Shown here in pieces: positions 15,150 to 23,645 of a DNA stretch of 33,439 nt. Origin of the DNA: Burkholderiales bacterium. Lineage in GTDB: Bacteria > Pseudomonadota > Gammaproteobacteria > Burkholderiales > Burkholderiaceae_E. The DNA lies in assembly GCA_003818495.1 (NCBI GenBank), contig RPRK01000030.1, positions 1 to 33,439 on the forward strand, read 5' to 3'. The notes beneath the pieces were generated by a model. That model saw only the letters and a program-made list of their open reading frames with translations. It was not told where the DNA came from and did no database searches. Each line of letters begins with the position of its first letter. Position 1 is the first letter of the stretch. Position numbers and translations under genes: made by a program.

Positions 15150-15548
15150 ATGACCTCCGCCCGCGCCAAGACCCACCGTGAATTCTTCCGCGTCGCGATC
15201 GACGCCGCCGCCGCCGGTACTGCCGGCTGGAGGCCGGTGCCGGGCTCCGACGGCCTGATCACCGAGCTGATCCTCGCCGACAACGTCGACCCGGCCACGA
15301 AGACCGGCTCGCGCACTCGGCTCGCCCGCTGGCAGCCCGGCGCGCGCGTGAGCGAGCCGGTGATCCACGACTTCCACGAGGAGGTGTTCATCGTCGAGGG
15401 CGACCTGGTCGTCGGCTGCGATGCCGCCGGCGAGGGCGGCGAGCGCTTCGATGCCTACACCTTCGCGTGCCGCCCGCCGCAGGTGCTCCACGGCCCGTTC
15501 GTCAGCCGTGGCGGCTGCATGCTGCTCGAGTTCCAGTACTACGACTGA
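15150..15548 (+). CDS. Cupin-fold protein (ChrR-like cupin)
   Basis: 132 residues forming a single cupin barrel. Candidate metal ligands are His and Glu in [17 protein letters not shown] and the His of PPQVLHGPF. No enzymatic partner domain. It begins 62 bases after the GST gene with GGAGG at 15134-15138, so it may share the MFS-GST transcript. Its last 10 bases overlap the convergent iron-sulfur subunit gene. The function could be sensing or a small-molecule reaction; not assigned. Confidence 0.8.
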   Translation: MTSARAKTHREFFRVAIDAAAAGTAGWRPVPGSDGLITELILADNVDPATKTGSRTRLARWQPGARVSEPVIHDFHEEVFIVEGDLVVGCDAAGEGGERFDAYTFACRPPQVLHGPFVSRGGCMLLEFQYYD

Positions 15549-16015
15549 GCCTCCGGCCGGCCCGCCAGCCGCTTGGCCGCGTCGTGCACCGCGGCGCGCA
15601 CCCGGGGATAGGTGCCGCAGCGGCAGATGTTGCCCGCCATCGCGGCGTCGATCTCGGCGTCGGTCGGGCTCGGGTTGGCCGCGAGCAGCGCGCTCGCCGA
15701 CATCACCTGGCCCGGCTGGCAGTAGCCGCACTGCGCGACGCCGAGGGCGACCCAGGCGTCGGTCACCGCGCGGGCGACCCGCCCGGTCGCCCCCTCGATG
15801 GTCGTGACCGCCCGGCCGGCGACGGCGGACAGCGGCGTGCTGCACGAGCGCACCGGCGCGCCGTCGACGTGGACCGTGCAGGCGCCGCACAGCGCCATGC
15901 CGCAGCCGAACTTGGTGCCGGTCAGGCCGAGGTCCTCGCGCAGCACCCAGAGCAGCGGCGCATCGGCCTCGGCGGTCGTCTCGAGGTCGCGGCCGTTCAC
16001 CGTGATCGTGGTCAT
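15539..16015 (-). CDS. [2Fe-2S] subunit of a molybdenum hydroxylase (IorA-like)
   Basis: 158 residues carrying two [2Fe-2S] clusters that move electrons from the molybdenum centre. The plant-type ferredoxin cluster uses Cys38, Cys43, Cys46 and Cys58 ([10 protein letters not shown]). The helical second domain uses Cys96, Cys99, Cys131 and Cys133 (CGYCQPG and [11 protein letters not shown]). No signal peptide, so it must be carried across the membrane by its partner if the enzyme is periplasmic. It is the second gene of the operon, 16 bases after the large subunit. Acceptor and substrate unknown; isoquinoline or aldehyde oxidation are the known activities of relatives. Confidence 0.93.
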   Translation of the reverse strand: MTTITVNGRDLETTAEADAPLLWVLREDLGLTGTKFGCGMALCGACTVHVDGAPVRSCSTPLSAVAGRAVTTIEGATGRVARAVTDAWVALGVAQCGYCQPGQVMSASALLAANPSPTDAEIDAAMAGNICRCGTYPRVRAAVHDAAKRLAGRPEAQS

Positions 16016-16031
16016 CGTGGTCTCCGATCGT

Positions 16032-18299
16032 TCAGGCCGCGAAGGCCAGTGGCAGGCTGCGCAGCCGCTTGCCGGTCAGCGCGAACACGGCGTTGGCGAT
16101 CGCCGGCGCCACCGGCGGCACGCCCGGCTCGCCGACCCCCTCGGGGGGCGCGCCGCTCGGCACCACGTGCACGTCGATCGCCGGGCACTCGGGCAGGCGC
16201 AGCACCGGGTGCTCGTGGAAGTTGCCCGGCCGCACGCGGCCCTGCTCGATGTCGACGCGGCCGTACAGCGCCGCCGACAGCCCGAAGACGATGCCGCCCT
16301 CCATCTGCTGCGCGATCCCGTCGGGGTTCACCGGCAGCCCGCAGTCGATCGCGCAGGTGACGCGGTGCACGCGGATCGTCCCGTCGCCGGCGACCGAGAC
16401 CTCGGCCACCTGCGCGACGGTGGCCCCGAACGATTCGTGCAGCGCGATGCCGCGCGCCGTCCGGGCGCCGTCGGGTGCGGGTGGCACCGGCGTGCCCCAG
16501 CCGGCCTTCGCCGCGGCGAGCTCGAGCACCGCGCGCTGGCGCGGGCGCTGCGCGAGCAGCTGCAGCCGGTAGGCGAGCGGGTCGGCGCCCGCGGCGTGCG
16601 CGCACTCGTCGACGAAGCTCTCCTTGAAGAACGCATGGTGCGAGTGGCCGACCGAGCGCCAGAACCCGACCGGCACCGGCAGGTCGACCGCGACGTGCGC
16701 GACCCGCACCGCCGGGAACGCATAGGCGGTGTCGTACGCGCCTTCGAGCGCCGTCTTGTCGAGACCGGCCGTCGGCAGGAAGGTGTTGCGCGGCATGTAG
16801 GCGGCCGCGGGGGCCTGGCCCGCCGACACCGCGCGCCACGCGCTGATCCGGCCCTGCTCGTCGAGCGCGGCGCCGTAGCGCGCGACGCAGGCCGGGCGCA
16901 TGAAGTCGTGGCGCATGTCCTCCTCGCGGCTCCAGAGGACCTGCACGGGGCGGCCGCGGAAGGCCCGCGCGATGGCGGCGGCCTGCGCGACGAAGTCGGA
17001 CTCGAGGCGACGTCCGAATCCGCCGCCGAGGTAGGTGACCCGCAGCTCGACCGCCGACTCCGGCAGATCGAGCGCCTTTGCCGCCGCCCGCCGTGCGAAG
17101 CCGGGCGTCTGCGTCGGCGCCCAGACGGTGGCCGAGTCGCCGCGGTACTCGACCGTGCAGTTCATCGGCTCCATCGTCGCGTGAGCCAGCCACGGCGCGC
17201 GGTACTCGGCCTGCACGCGGCGGGTGCTGCGCTCGATGACGGCTTCGGCGTCGCCGGTCTTCCACAGCGCCAGGCCGCTCTCGGTGTCGAGCGTGCGCGC
17301 GAGCCCCGTCATCAGCGCCTCGCTCGAGACGCCCGCCATCGGTCCGTCGTCGAAGCTCGCCTCGACCGTCGCCAGCGCCCGCTCGGCGCGCCAGGTCCGG
17401 TCGGCGACCACCGCGACGCCGCCGCTGCCGCCGGCCGCCGGTTCGAAGGACACGACCCCCGCCACCCCGGGCATGGCCTTCGCGCGGGTGCCGTCGAAGG
17501 TCACCACGCGTCCGCCGGCCACCGGGGACATCCGCACCGCCGCGTGCAGCAGCCCGGGCGGGCGCACGTCGATGCCGAAGACCGCGCGGCCGGTGGTCTT
17601 GGCGAGGGCGTCGTCGCGCGGCATGGAGCGGCCGATCACGCGGAACCGGGACGGGTCCTTGAGCGTCACGGCCGAGGCCGGCACGGGCGTCGCGCCGAGC
17701 GCCTTGACCGCGTCGCCGAAGCCCATCGAGCGTCCGCCGGGACCGGTGAAGGTGCCCTGGTCGAGCGCGACCTGTGCGGCGGGCACCGACCAGGTCCGCG
17801 CCACCGCCTCGACGAGGGTGGCGCGCGTGACCGCCGCCGCCTCGCGCATCGGCCCCCACAGGTCCCGCACGCTCGTCGATCCGCCGGTCAGGTTGAAGCC
17901 CAGCTCGCGCGCCCCCGTCGCGAGCCCCCAGCGGAACGCGCGCGCGAGGACGCCGTCGTCGTCCGGCCGCAGCGGCGCCGAGTCGGCGATCGCGACCACG
18001 TTCCCGTAGAGCGCGTCGATCGGGGCCTGTTCGGTGCGCAGCTGCGACCATGCGCAGTCGAGCTCCTCGGCGACCAGCATCGAGAGCGCGGTGTGCACCC
18101 CCTGGCCCATCTCCGAGCGGGCCATCATCGCGACGACCGTGCCGTCCGCCGAGACCTTGACCCAGCCGTTGAGCGCGACCTGCCCGGGTCCGAGCGCGAG
18201 CGGCGTGCCGCGGGGCTGCTGGCGGGCGGCGGGTGCGCACCCGACCAGCAGGCCACCGCCCGCGAGGGCGGCGGCGACGAGGAACGACCTGCGCTGCAT
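16032..18299 (-). CDS. Molybdopterin-binding large subunit (IorB-like) with Tat-lipoprotein signal
   Basis: 755 residues. The N-terminus has RRSFL (Tat motif) and, at residues 18-21, LVGC, a lipobox, so it is predicted to be exported folded and anchored by lipid. Family blocks follow: [17 protein letters not shown] near residue 63, the GGGFGRR segment that binds the cofactor, and near the end GVGEPGVPP with the catalytic Glu (about residue 724). A two-copy domain layout like isoquinoline 1-oxidoreductase beta and membrane aldehyde dehydrogenases. First gene of the pair. A haem c partner, common for the aldehyde dehydrogenases, is not encoded next to it. Confidence 0.92.
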   Translation of the reverse strand: MQRRSFLVAAALAGGGLLVGCAPAARQQPRGTPLALGPGQVALNGWVKVSADGTVVAMMARSEMGQGVHTALSMLVAEELDCAWSQLRTEQAPIDALYGNVVAIADSAPLRPDDDGVLARAFRWGLATGARELGFNLTGGSTSVRDLWGPMREAAAVTRATLVEAVARTWSVPAAQVALDQGTFTGPGGRSMGFGDAVKALGATPVPASAVTLKDPSRFRVIGRSMPRDDALAKTTGRAVFGIDVRPPGLLHAAVRMSPVAGGRVVTFDGTRAKAMPGVAGVVSFEPAAGGSGGVAVVADRTWRAERALATVEASFDDGPMAGVSSEALMTGLARTLDTESGLALWKTGDAEAVIERSTRRVQAEYRAPWLAHATMEPMNCTVEYRGDSATVWAPTQTPGFARRAAAKALDLPESAVELRVTYLGGGFGRRLESDFVAQAAAIARAFRGRPVQVLWSREEDMRHDFMRPACVARYGAALDEQGRISAWRAVSAGQAPAAAYMPRNTFLPTAGLDKTALEGAYDTAYAFPAVRVAHVAVDLPVPVGFWRSVGHSHHAFFKESFVDECAHAAGADPLAYRLQLLAQRPRQRAVLELAAAKAGWGTPVPPAPDGARTARGIALHESFGATVAQVAEVSVAGDGTIRVHRVTCAIDCGLPVNPDGIAQQMEGGIVFGLSAALYGRVDIEQGRVRPGNFHEHPVLRLPECPAIDVHVVPSGAPPEGVGEPGVPPVAPAIANAVFALTGKRLRSLPLAFAA

Positions 18300-18446
18300 G
18301 CGGTGGGCTCCGGTGGAGAGGTGGGACGAGAAGGCGGTGCGGTCGGGCAGGAACAGGTCGCGAACCTACCACGGGCCGGGCAGCGGCCCCGCCTGGGGTA
18401 CGCTGCGGACGAGCGAACCCACGGGCCTGCGGGCCGCGATCCACGC

Positions 18447-19115
18447 ATGTGCGCCAACTACGTTCCTGTCACCGACCTCGAGCGGATGAAGCTGTTCTTC
18501 GCGGTCATGCGGGGCGACCCGGTGCCCGACGAGACCTGGCCGGGCTATGCGGCGCCGTTCGTGCGGCAGTCCCGGGAAGACGCCGTGGGCCATGCGCGCG
18601 ACGCCGCGGTCGGGCTGTTCGGGCTGGTGCCCCACTGGTCGAAGGACCTGACGATCGGGCGCCGCACGTACAACGCGCGCAGCGAGACGGCCGCCGAGAA
18701 GCCGAGCTTTCGCGACGCCTGGCGCCACGGCCGGCGCTGCATCGTGCCGGCCGAGTCGATCTACGAGCCGAACTGGGAGTCGGGCAAGGCGGTGCGCTGG
18801 CGGATCCGCCGGCGCGACGGCGCGCCGATGGGCATCGCCGGCCTGTGGGGCGCCTGGCGCGGCCCCGACGGCGGCGAGCTGCTGTCGTTCACGATGCTGA
18901 CGATCAACGCCGACGGCCATGCGCTGATGCAGCGGTTCCACAAGCCGGACGACGAGAAGCGGATGGTCGTGGTGCTGCACGAGGCGGACTACGACCGCTG
19001 GCTGGACGCGCCCGTCGGTCAGACGACCGACTTCCTGCAGCGCTGGCCCGCCGACGAGCTCGAGGCCGAGCCCGCGCCACGGCCGCCGGCCCGGCGCAGG
19101 ACGTCCGGCGCCTGA
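18447..19115 (+). CDS. SRAP (SOS response-associated peptidase, YedK/HMCES) family
   Basis: 222 residues. Known members crosslink through Cys2 to abasic sites in single-stranded DNA. The sequence begins Met-Cys, so processing exposes Cys2. Asn76 is in RRTYNARSET and Glu107 in ESIYEPNW, where the usual motif is YEW. The active-site His is His165, but the standard H-D-R-M-P segment is replaced by FHKPDDEKRM, an insertion of five residues. A Pro/Arg-rich tail follows. Start ATG 18447 is fixed by the need for Cys at position 2. A hairpin shared with the convergent gene ends it. Confidence 0.92.
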   Translation: MCANYVPVTDLERMKLFFAVMRGDPVPDETWPGYAAPFVRQSREDAVGHARDAAVGLFGLVPHWSKDLTIGRRTYNARSETAAEKPSFRDAWRHGRRCIVPAESIYEPNWESGKAVRWRIRRRDGAPMGIAGLWGAWRGPDGGELLSFTMLTINADGHALMQRFHKPDDEKRMVVVLHEADYDRWLDAPVGQTTDFLQRWPADELEAEPAPRPPARRRTSGA

Positions 19116-19126
19116 GGGTCTGCGCG

Positions 19127-19148
19127 GATCCGCCGCCGCGGGCGGATC
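19127..19148. terminator. Two-way GC hairpin between convergent genes
   Basis: GATCCGCC and GGCGGATC pair perfectly around a 6-base loop (GCCGCG). It follows the SRAP stop by 12 bases and touches the stop of the minus-strand gene at 19147. No T-run on either strand. Confidence 0.55.
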
Positions 19149-19956
19149 AGTCGGCGGCCTGCGGCCGCGACGCCTTGCGGGGCTGGCCCACCATCCGCTT
19201 GACCGCGACGCGCCGGACCGTCAGCAGCTCGGCCAGCACCTCCGACGGGAAGCCCCGGCGACCGCCGCGGCGGTCGACCAGCAGGTCGTCGATCATCTCG
19301 GCCGCGACCGGCAGGTCGCCCCAGACCGCGGAGATCTGGTTCAGCACGTGCGGATAGCGTCGCGCCAGGCCCGGGACCGGCTCGCCGCCGCGCGCCAGCT
19401 CGATCGCCAGCTGGTGGGAGGCGATCGTCAGCGGCTGCGGCGGGCGCCGCTCGAACTGGCCCGTCGGATCGCGCGACTCGGTGGGCTGGGCGGCGTCCGC
19501 CCCCGGCTGCGCCGCCGCGGGCGCATGCGAGGCGGGCGGATGCGCGGCGGGTGAGGGCGTGGAGGGTGTGGGGGGTGTGGAGGCTGCCGGGGGGCGGGCC
19601 TGGGCGGCCGCGGGGTTCGCCGTGACCGGGGCCGGTACCGCCGAACGCGCCGACCTGGAGGCGGGCGACGGCGTGGAGGGTGACGCGGGCGAGAGCGACG
19701 AAACGGACGAGCGGGCCGGAGGTGCCGCTTCCGGTCGGGCCGAGTCCGGTCGGCCCGAGTCCGGTCGGCCCGGGGGCGCCTTCGCACCCGCCTGCGGCGC
19801 CACGCGACCCGGCACGGGCGGACGCGCCGCCGATCCGGGCGCCGGCCGGATCGCGGTGCGCGTCGGCGCGCCCGCGTCCTTGCCCGACGTGGGGTCGATC
19901 ACCGCCGGAGGCGGCGCGACGTAGGCCTCGCCTCGGCTCGACCGGAAGAACTTCAT
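19147..19956 (-). CDS. Hypothetical protein: long Pro/Ala-rich region, compact C-terminal domain
   Basis: 269 residues; not recognised. Residues about 15-175 are Pro/Ala/Ser-rich and probably disordered, with a 15-base DNA repeat at 19741-19770 that encodes Gly-Arg-Pro-Asp-Ser units. The C-terminal 85 residues look folded: LTIASHQLAIELARGG, RYPHVLNQISAVWGDLPVA, IDDLLVDRRGGRRGFP and SEVLAELLTVRRV. I recall similar domains in unnamed betaproteobacterial proteins. No signal peptide or membrane segment. ATG 19956 begins MKFFRSSRGE; a longer frame upstream is less likely. Confidence 0.72.
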   Translation of the reverse strand: MKFFRSSRGEAYVAPPPAVIDPTSGKDAGAPTRTAIRPAPGSAARPPVPGRVAPQAGAKAPPGRPDSGRPDSARPEAAPPARSSVSSLSPASPSTPSPASRSARSAVPAPVTANPAAAQARPPAASTPPTPSTPSPAAHPPASHAPAAAQPGADAAQPTESRDPTGQFERRPPQPLTIASHQLAIELARGGEPVPGLARRYPHVLNQISAVWGDLPVAAEMIDDLLVDRRGGRRGFPSEVLAELLTVRRVAVKRMVGQPRKASRPQAAD

Positions 19957-20071
19957 CGTTGCGGCGGACTCGTTCGGGCGGTGCCGCGGGGGCACCCTGC
20001 TGCAGGACCGGAACACGCGCTGCGCGCCGTTCCGGAATGGACAGCCCAGTGTCCGCGCGAAGCCCCGGAAC

Positions 20072-20698
20072 CTAAGCCGGCCGCGGTCGAATGGCGCCCG
20101 TCGGGCGACCGGTGGCCGGGGCGTCGGAAAATGCCGACGCGTCCGCGTCCGGGCCGCCGGCCCGGGGGGGCAGCAGGGCGGCCAGATGGCCGATCGCCGC
20201 CTCGAACGATCCGAACAGCGGGGTCGAGCGCGACAGCATCAGGTTCAGCGGCTCGCCGAAGCCTTCGATCCACAGGCCGTGCGTGTCGTCCCACTCCGTG
20301 CCGCCGGCGTCGGTGCGCGTGGGGAAGTGGCGTCGCACCCGGTCGGCGTAGCTGAGCCCGGGTTGCGGCAGATAGCCCGCCACCGGCTTGCCGAGCGCCA
20401 CCGCGACGCCCACCTCGAACACCGTGCCGCTGTCGGGCTCGATGTGACCGCGGAACGGCTGCAGATTGGCGACGACGGCGTCGCAGCGGCGGATGAGCGC
20501 GACATTGCCTTCATAGATGCGCTGGGCGAGCGCGGCACCGGCCTCCCCGCCCTCGCCGCCCGCCTGCCCGCCGTCGGAGGGGCGCAGGCCGACCAGTCCG
20601 AGCGCCGCGCACAGCCGCTCCATCCGCGCGTAGCGGGCCTCCGCGTCCGGGCAGAAGACGTCGGGGCCGGCGAGATAGACGGTGGGCGAGGCGGGCAT
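20072..20698 (-). CDS. Nucleoside 2-deoxyribosyltransferase family protein
   Basis: 208 residues. The family swaps or hydrolyses N-glycosidic bonds of deoxynucleosides. Motifs: YLAGPDVFCPDA at the N-terminus, NVALIRRCDAVVANLQPFRG, and HIEPDSGTVFEVGVAVALGKPV, which holds the catalytic Glu after D-S-G-T. A Gly-rich insertion lies near residue 45 and a 25-residue disordered tail follows the domain. Start ATG 20698 begins MPASPTVYLAGPD, the usual distance. Whether it is a transferase, a nucleotide hydrolase or an effector-nucleotide enzyme is unknown. Confidence 0.85.
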   Translation of the reverse strand: MPASPTVYLAGPDVFCPDAEARYARMERLCAALGLVGLRPSDGGQAGGEGGEAGAALAQRIYEGNVALIRRCDAVVANLQPFRGHIEPDSGTVFEVGVAVALGKPVAGYLPQPGLSYADRVRRHFPTRTDAGGTEWDDTHGLWIEGFGEPLNLMLSRSTPLFGSFEAAIGHLAALLPPRAGGPDADASAFSDAPATGRPTGAIRPRPA

Positions 20699-21250
20699 CG
20701 GGACGGCGAAGGTGGCGCGCGGCCTTGGATCATACCGGCCGGACACGACACGACAGGACACGGCCGCCGGCCCCGGAAGACCGCCGCCCCGGACGACCGC
20801 CGGCGCCCGCTCGCCGCTCGAGCCGGGCCGACGACCGCCCGCTCCCCCGGCCGCGGATTGCGGTGCGCACCCCCCGCTTTTCCGGTCATCGAACGGCCAC
20901 GCTCGTGCCGATACTTGATTGCATCAAGACTGTGACGACCGCACCGGCGGCGCGCCACGGCCCACCCGGCGAGCCCCAGGGACCCCGATGAACCGGCACC
21001 AGGCCAGGACGACGCAGCACCCGCCGCTGCGACAGCCGACGATCCGCCCGACCTGCAGGCAGGGCCGGCCGTCGGGCGGGATTCAGGAATCGCCCGGCGC
21101 CGGCCGACATCCCGAACACGAGGCGTGGGGGTGGATGCCGACCCCCGTGCGTTCGCTCAACCGCCGGCGGTCTCCCGTCCGGCAGTCGCAGTCTGTCGCA
21201 GTACGAACCGAAGGCACGCGTCAGGGCGCCGGGCCTCGAAGGGAAGTGTC
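20699..21250. other. 552-base intergenic region before the peroxidase operon
   Basis: Divergent gap between the deoxyribosyltransferase and the di-haem peroxidase. It contains one palindrome at 20914-20928 and a direct repeat GTCGCAGT at 21185-21192 and 21195-21202. Short open frames here (for example from 20919) have no coding-like composition or family match, and I do not support a gene. Confidence 0.6.
20914..20928. promoter_or_regulatory. FNR-box-like palindrome with a 3-base spacer
   Basis: CTTGAT-TGC-ATCAAG, perfect 6-base arms in an AT-richer patch. The FNR/Anr consensus is TTGAT-N4-ATCAA; here the spacer is three bases, so a classical FNR site is doubtful. It lies about 320 bases before the peroxidase start. 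A regulator of the redox operon is possible. Confidence 0.35.
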
Positions 21251-22297
21251 ATGAACGTCAAGCTCATCGCCGGCGCGATCGCCGGACTCGCCGCGGCCGC
21301 CAGCCTGATCGCCGGCCAGGTGGTCGCCACCGAGGCCTCGAAGCAGGATCCTTGGCTGCGACCCGCGGCCGTGCCGGCGCCGGCCGACAACGTGCCGAAC
21401 GCCGATCGGGTCGAGCTCGGTCGGGCGCTGTTCTTCGACCCGCGCCTCTCGGGCTCGGGGATGATCAGCTGCGCCACCTGCCACAACCCGTCGCTCGGCT
21501 GGGCCGACGGCCAGCCCACCGCGATCGGGCACATGTCGAAGCGACTCGGCCGCGCGACGCCGACGATCGTGAACTCGGCCTACAACACGATCCAGATGTG
21601 GGACGGCCGCAAGGCCACCCTCGAGGACCAGGCGCTCGGCCCGATCGGCGACCCGAACGAGATGGCGCTGCCGATCCCGCAGATGCTCGAGCGGCTCGGT
21701 GCGATCGACGGCTACCGCGCGATGTTCGAGCGTGCCTACCCCGGCCAGGGCGTCACCGCCGAGACCGTCGCCAAGGCGATCGCGAGCTTCGAGCGCACCG
21801 TCGTCTCGTCGACCTCGCCCTTCGACCGCTGGCGCTCGGGTGACGCCACCGCGGTGAGCGACGCCGCCAAGCGCGGCTTCGAGGTCTTCAACGGCAAGGG
21901 CAACTGCGCCGCCTGCCACCAGGGCTTCAACTTCACCGACAACGGCTTCCACAACATCGGCGTCAAGGCCGACGGGGACACGGAAGGCCGCTTCGCGCAT
22001 CGCCGGGTCAAGGTGCTCAAGGGCGCGTTCAAGACGCCGACGCTGCGCGAGATCGCGCTCACCGCGCCGTACATGCGCAACGGCATGTACGCGACGCTCG
22101 AGGAGGTCGTGGATCACTACGACCGCGGCGGCGACGACACCTCGAACCTCAGCCCGAACATGAAGCCGCTGGGCCTGAACCCCCAGGAGAAGGCCGACCT
22201 CGTCGCGTTCATGAAGACCCTGACGGGTGCACCGGTCGCGATCGTCGTGCCGCAGCTGCCGCCCGGACCGGTGACCGCCACGACCGCTTCCCGCTGA
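21251..22297 (+). CDS. Di-haem cytochrome c peroxidase family protein (CCP/MauG)
   Basis: 348 residues, exported. The signal peptide is roughly residues 1-26. Haem c sites are Cys74-Cys77-His78 (CATCH) and Cys219-Cys222-His223 (CAACH). The segment MWDGRKATLEDQALGPIGDPNEM lies between the haems and holds the Trp that passes electrons, and APYMRNGMYATLEEVV carries the distal Met. It should reduce peroxide in the periplasm or, like MauG, oxidise a protein. AGGGAAG just upstream supports ATG 21251. First gene of a five-gene run with a cupredoxin and a cytochrome c that could donate electrons. Confidence 0.93.
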   Translation: MNVKLIAGAIAGLAAAASLIAGQVVATEASKQDPWLRPAAVPAPADNVPNADRVELGRALFFDPRLSGSGMISCATCHNPSLGWADGQPTAIGHMSKRLGRATPTIVNSAYNTIQMWDGRKATLEDQALGPIGDPNEMALPIPQMLERLGAIDGYRAMFERAYPGQGVTAETVAKAIASFERTVVSSTSPFDRWRSGDATAVSDAAKRGFEVFNGKGNCAACHQGFNFTDNGFHNIGVKADGDTEGRFAHRRVKVLKGAFKTPTLREIALTAPYMRNGMYATLEEVVDHYDRGGDDTSNLSPNMKPLGLNPQEKADLVAFMKTLTGAPVAIVVPQLPPGPVTATTASR

Positions 22298-22331
22298 TTC
22301 CGCATCCACGACACTCGCAGTGAGATCCCAG

Positions 22332-22661
22332 ATGACCCTCAAGAAGACCCTTCCCTCGCTCGCCGGCCTCCTGCTGCTCGCCTTCGCCGGCGGCGCCGCC
22401 GCGGCGGAACACATGGTGACGCAGAAGAACAAGGCGTTCGACAAGACCGCGCTGACGATCAAGGCCGGCGACAAGGTCAACTTCAAGAACGACGACCCGT
22501 TCGTCCACAACGTCTTCTCGCTGACCGAGCCCGGCTCCTTCGACCTCGGCACCTATGCGCAGGGCCAGGCCAAGGGCCAGGTGTTCGCGCAGGAAGGCAA
22601 GTTCGAGATCGAATGCGCCATCCATCCCGAGATGAAGCTGCTGCTGACGGTCACGAAGTAA
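22332..22661 (+). CDS. Periplasmic cupredoxin (plastocyanin-like)
   Basis: 109 residues: signal peptide to about Ala25, then one type 1 copper domain. Ligands are His59 (FVHNVF) and Cys95-x2-His98-x2-Met101 (ECAIHPEMK), a short ligand loop like that of pseudoazurin/plastocyanin-type proteins. Likely a soluble electron carrier for the peroxidase encoded 34 bases upstream. An in-frame GTG at 22320 is possible but lengthens the N-region without need. Confidence 0.9.
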   Translation: MTLKKTLPSLAGLLLLAFAGGAAAAEHMVTQKNKAFDKTALTIKAGDKVNFKNDDPFVHNVFSLTEPGSFDLGTYAQGQAKGQVFAQEGKFEIECAIHPEMKLLLTVTK

Positions 22662-22686
22662 GCGCCCCACCACGACAACGGGAACG

Positions 22687-23052
22687 ATGATGCGCGCCGC
22701 ACTGCTGTTCGCGATGCTCACGACCTGCGCCACCGCGCAGGCCGAGCCGGCGCGTGAAGGGAATCGGGTCTTCCAGACGAACTGCGCGCGCTGCCACGGT
22801 GCGCAGGCCGACGGGGACACCCCGATCGCGAAGGTGGTCAAGCCGCCGCCGCCCGACCTGCGGCGCACCCCGCTCAGCGAAGCCCAGATCCGCGAGATCG
22901 TGACCCATGGCGGGGAGGGCGTGGGCCGCTCGCCGATCATGCCCAACTGGGGCTTCCAGTTGAGCCCGGAGGACATCGATGCCGTCGTGGCCTACGTGAA
23001 CGGACTGAAGGGAAGCGTCGATGGAGTCAAGAGTGCAGCACGTTCGCAGTGA
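22687..23052 (+). CDS. Small c-type cytochrome
   Basis: 121 residues with a signal peptide to about residue 19 and a single CARCH haem site (Cys33-Cys36-His37). The axial Met is probably in SPIMPNWGFQLSPEDIDAVVAYV, the usual C-terminal block of class I cytochromes c. Ends with a short basic tail. Candidate electron donor or acceptor to the cupredoxin and peroxidase. The last 32 bases overlap the SCO gene. ATG 22690 is an equal alternative start. Confidence 0.9.
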   Translation: MMRAALLFAMLTTCATAQAEPAREGNRVFQTNCARCHGAQADGDTPIAKVVKPPPPDLRRTPLSEAQIREIVTHGGEGVGRSPIMPNWGFQLSPEDIDAVVAYVNGLKGSVDGVKSAARSQ

Positions 23053-23641
23053 GCGCCGCCGCTCGGTGGTGACGGCGCTGGGCATCGCCGCAGCCTCCGG
23101 CGCGCTCGGGTTGCATCGCCCGGTCCGGGCGCACGCCGGTCCGCACGCATCCGCGCCGGCATCGGCCGCCGGCCGCGCCGCGCCGCGTGGCGTGCTGCTC
23201 GATCACACCGGTCGTCGCTTCGAGCTGCAGCGGCTGGCCGGCCGGCCCTCGCTGCTGACCTTCGGCTTCACCCAGTGCTCGAGCACCTGCCCGATCTCGA
23301 TGCAGACGGCGGCCGAACTGCTCGCACGCGTCGAGTCCGATCGCCTGCAGGTGGTGTTCGTCTCGCTCGAGCCGCTGTCCGACACGCCGGCGCGGCTCGC
23401 CAAGTACCTGGCGGCGTTCTCCCCCTCGATCCTCGGCGTGACCGGTGACCCCGTGCTGATCGAGGCGATGGCCGACACCTTTCGGGTCGGCGTGCAGCGC
23501 GGCGGCCCGGAGGGCCTCGCGCACAGTTCGATGTGGTACCTGCTCGACGAGCGGGCGGTGGTGCGGGCCGTCGCGAAGTACGACGCGCCGGTCGCCGAAC
23601 TCGAAACCCTGCTGACGCGCACGCGCGTCTCGACCCGGTGA
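23021..23641 (+). CDS. SCO1/SenC/PrrC family copper-binding protein
   Basis: 206 residues, periplasmic thioredoxin fold. Copper ligands Cys86 and Cys90 (QCSSTCPIS) and His168 ([10 protein letters not shown]) are all present. The N-terminus [10 protein letters not shown] resembles a Tat or Sec signal running to about residue 38. Known relatives deliver copper to cytochrome oxidase; here, with a cupredoxin and di-haem peroxidase and no oxidase genes nearby, it may instead load the cupredoxin or act as a thiol reductase. It starts inside the cytochrome gene, an overlap of 32 bases, with GGAAG upstream. Confidence 0.93.
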   Translation: MESRVQHVRSERRRSVVTALGIAAASGALGLHRPVRAHAGPHASAPASAAGRAAPRGVLLDHTGRRFELQRLAGRPSLLTFGFTQCSSTCPISMQTAAELLARVESDRLQVVFVSLEPLSDTPARLAKYLAAFSPSILGVTGDPVLIEAMADTFRVGVQRGGPEGLAHSSMWYLLDERAVVRAVAKYDAPVAELETLLTRTRVSTR

Positions 23642-23645
23642 AGCG

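Noticed and set aside
20914..20928. Canonical FNR box
   Set aside because: The spacer is three, not four, bases; kept only as a palindrome of unknown role.
21125..21250. Longer start for the di-haem peroxidase
   Set aside because: It would bury the signal peptide; ATG 21251 has a good ribosome site.
20919..21254. 111-codon open frame in the gap before the peroxidase
   Set aside because: Composition is Arg/Pro-rich without family match, and it covers a palindrome-rich control region.
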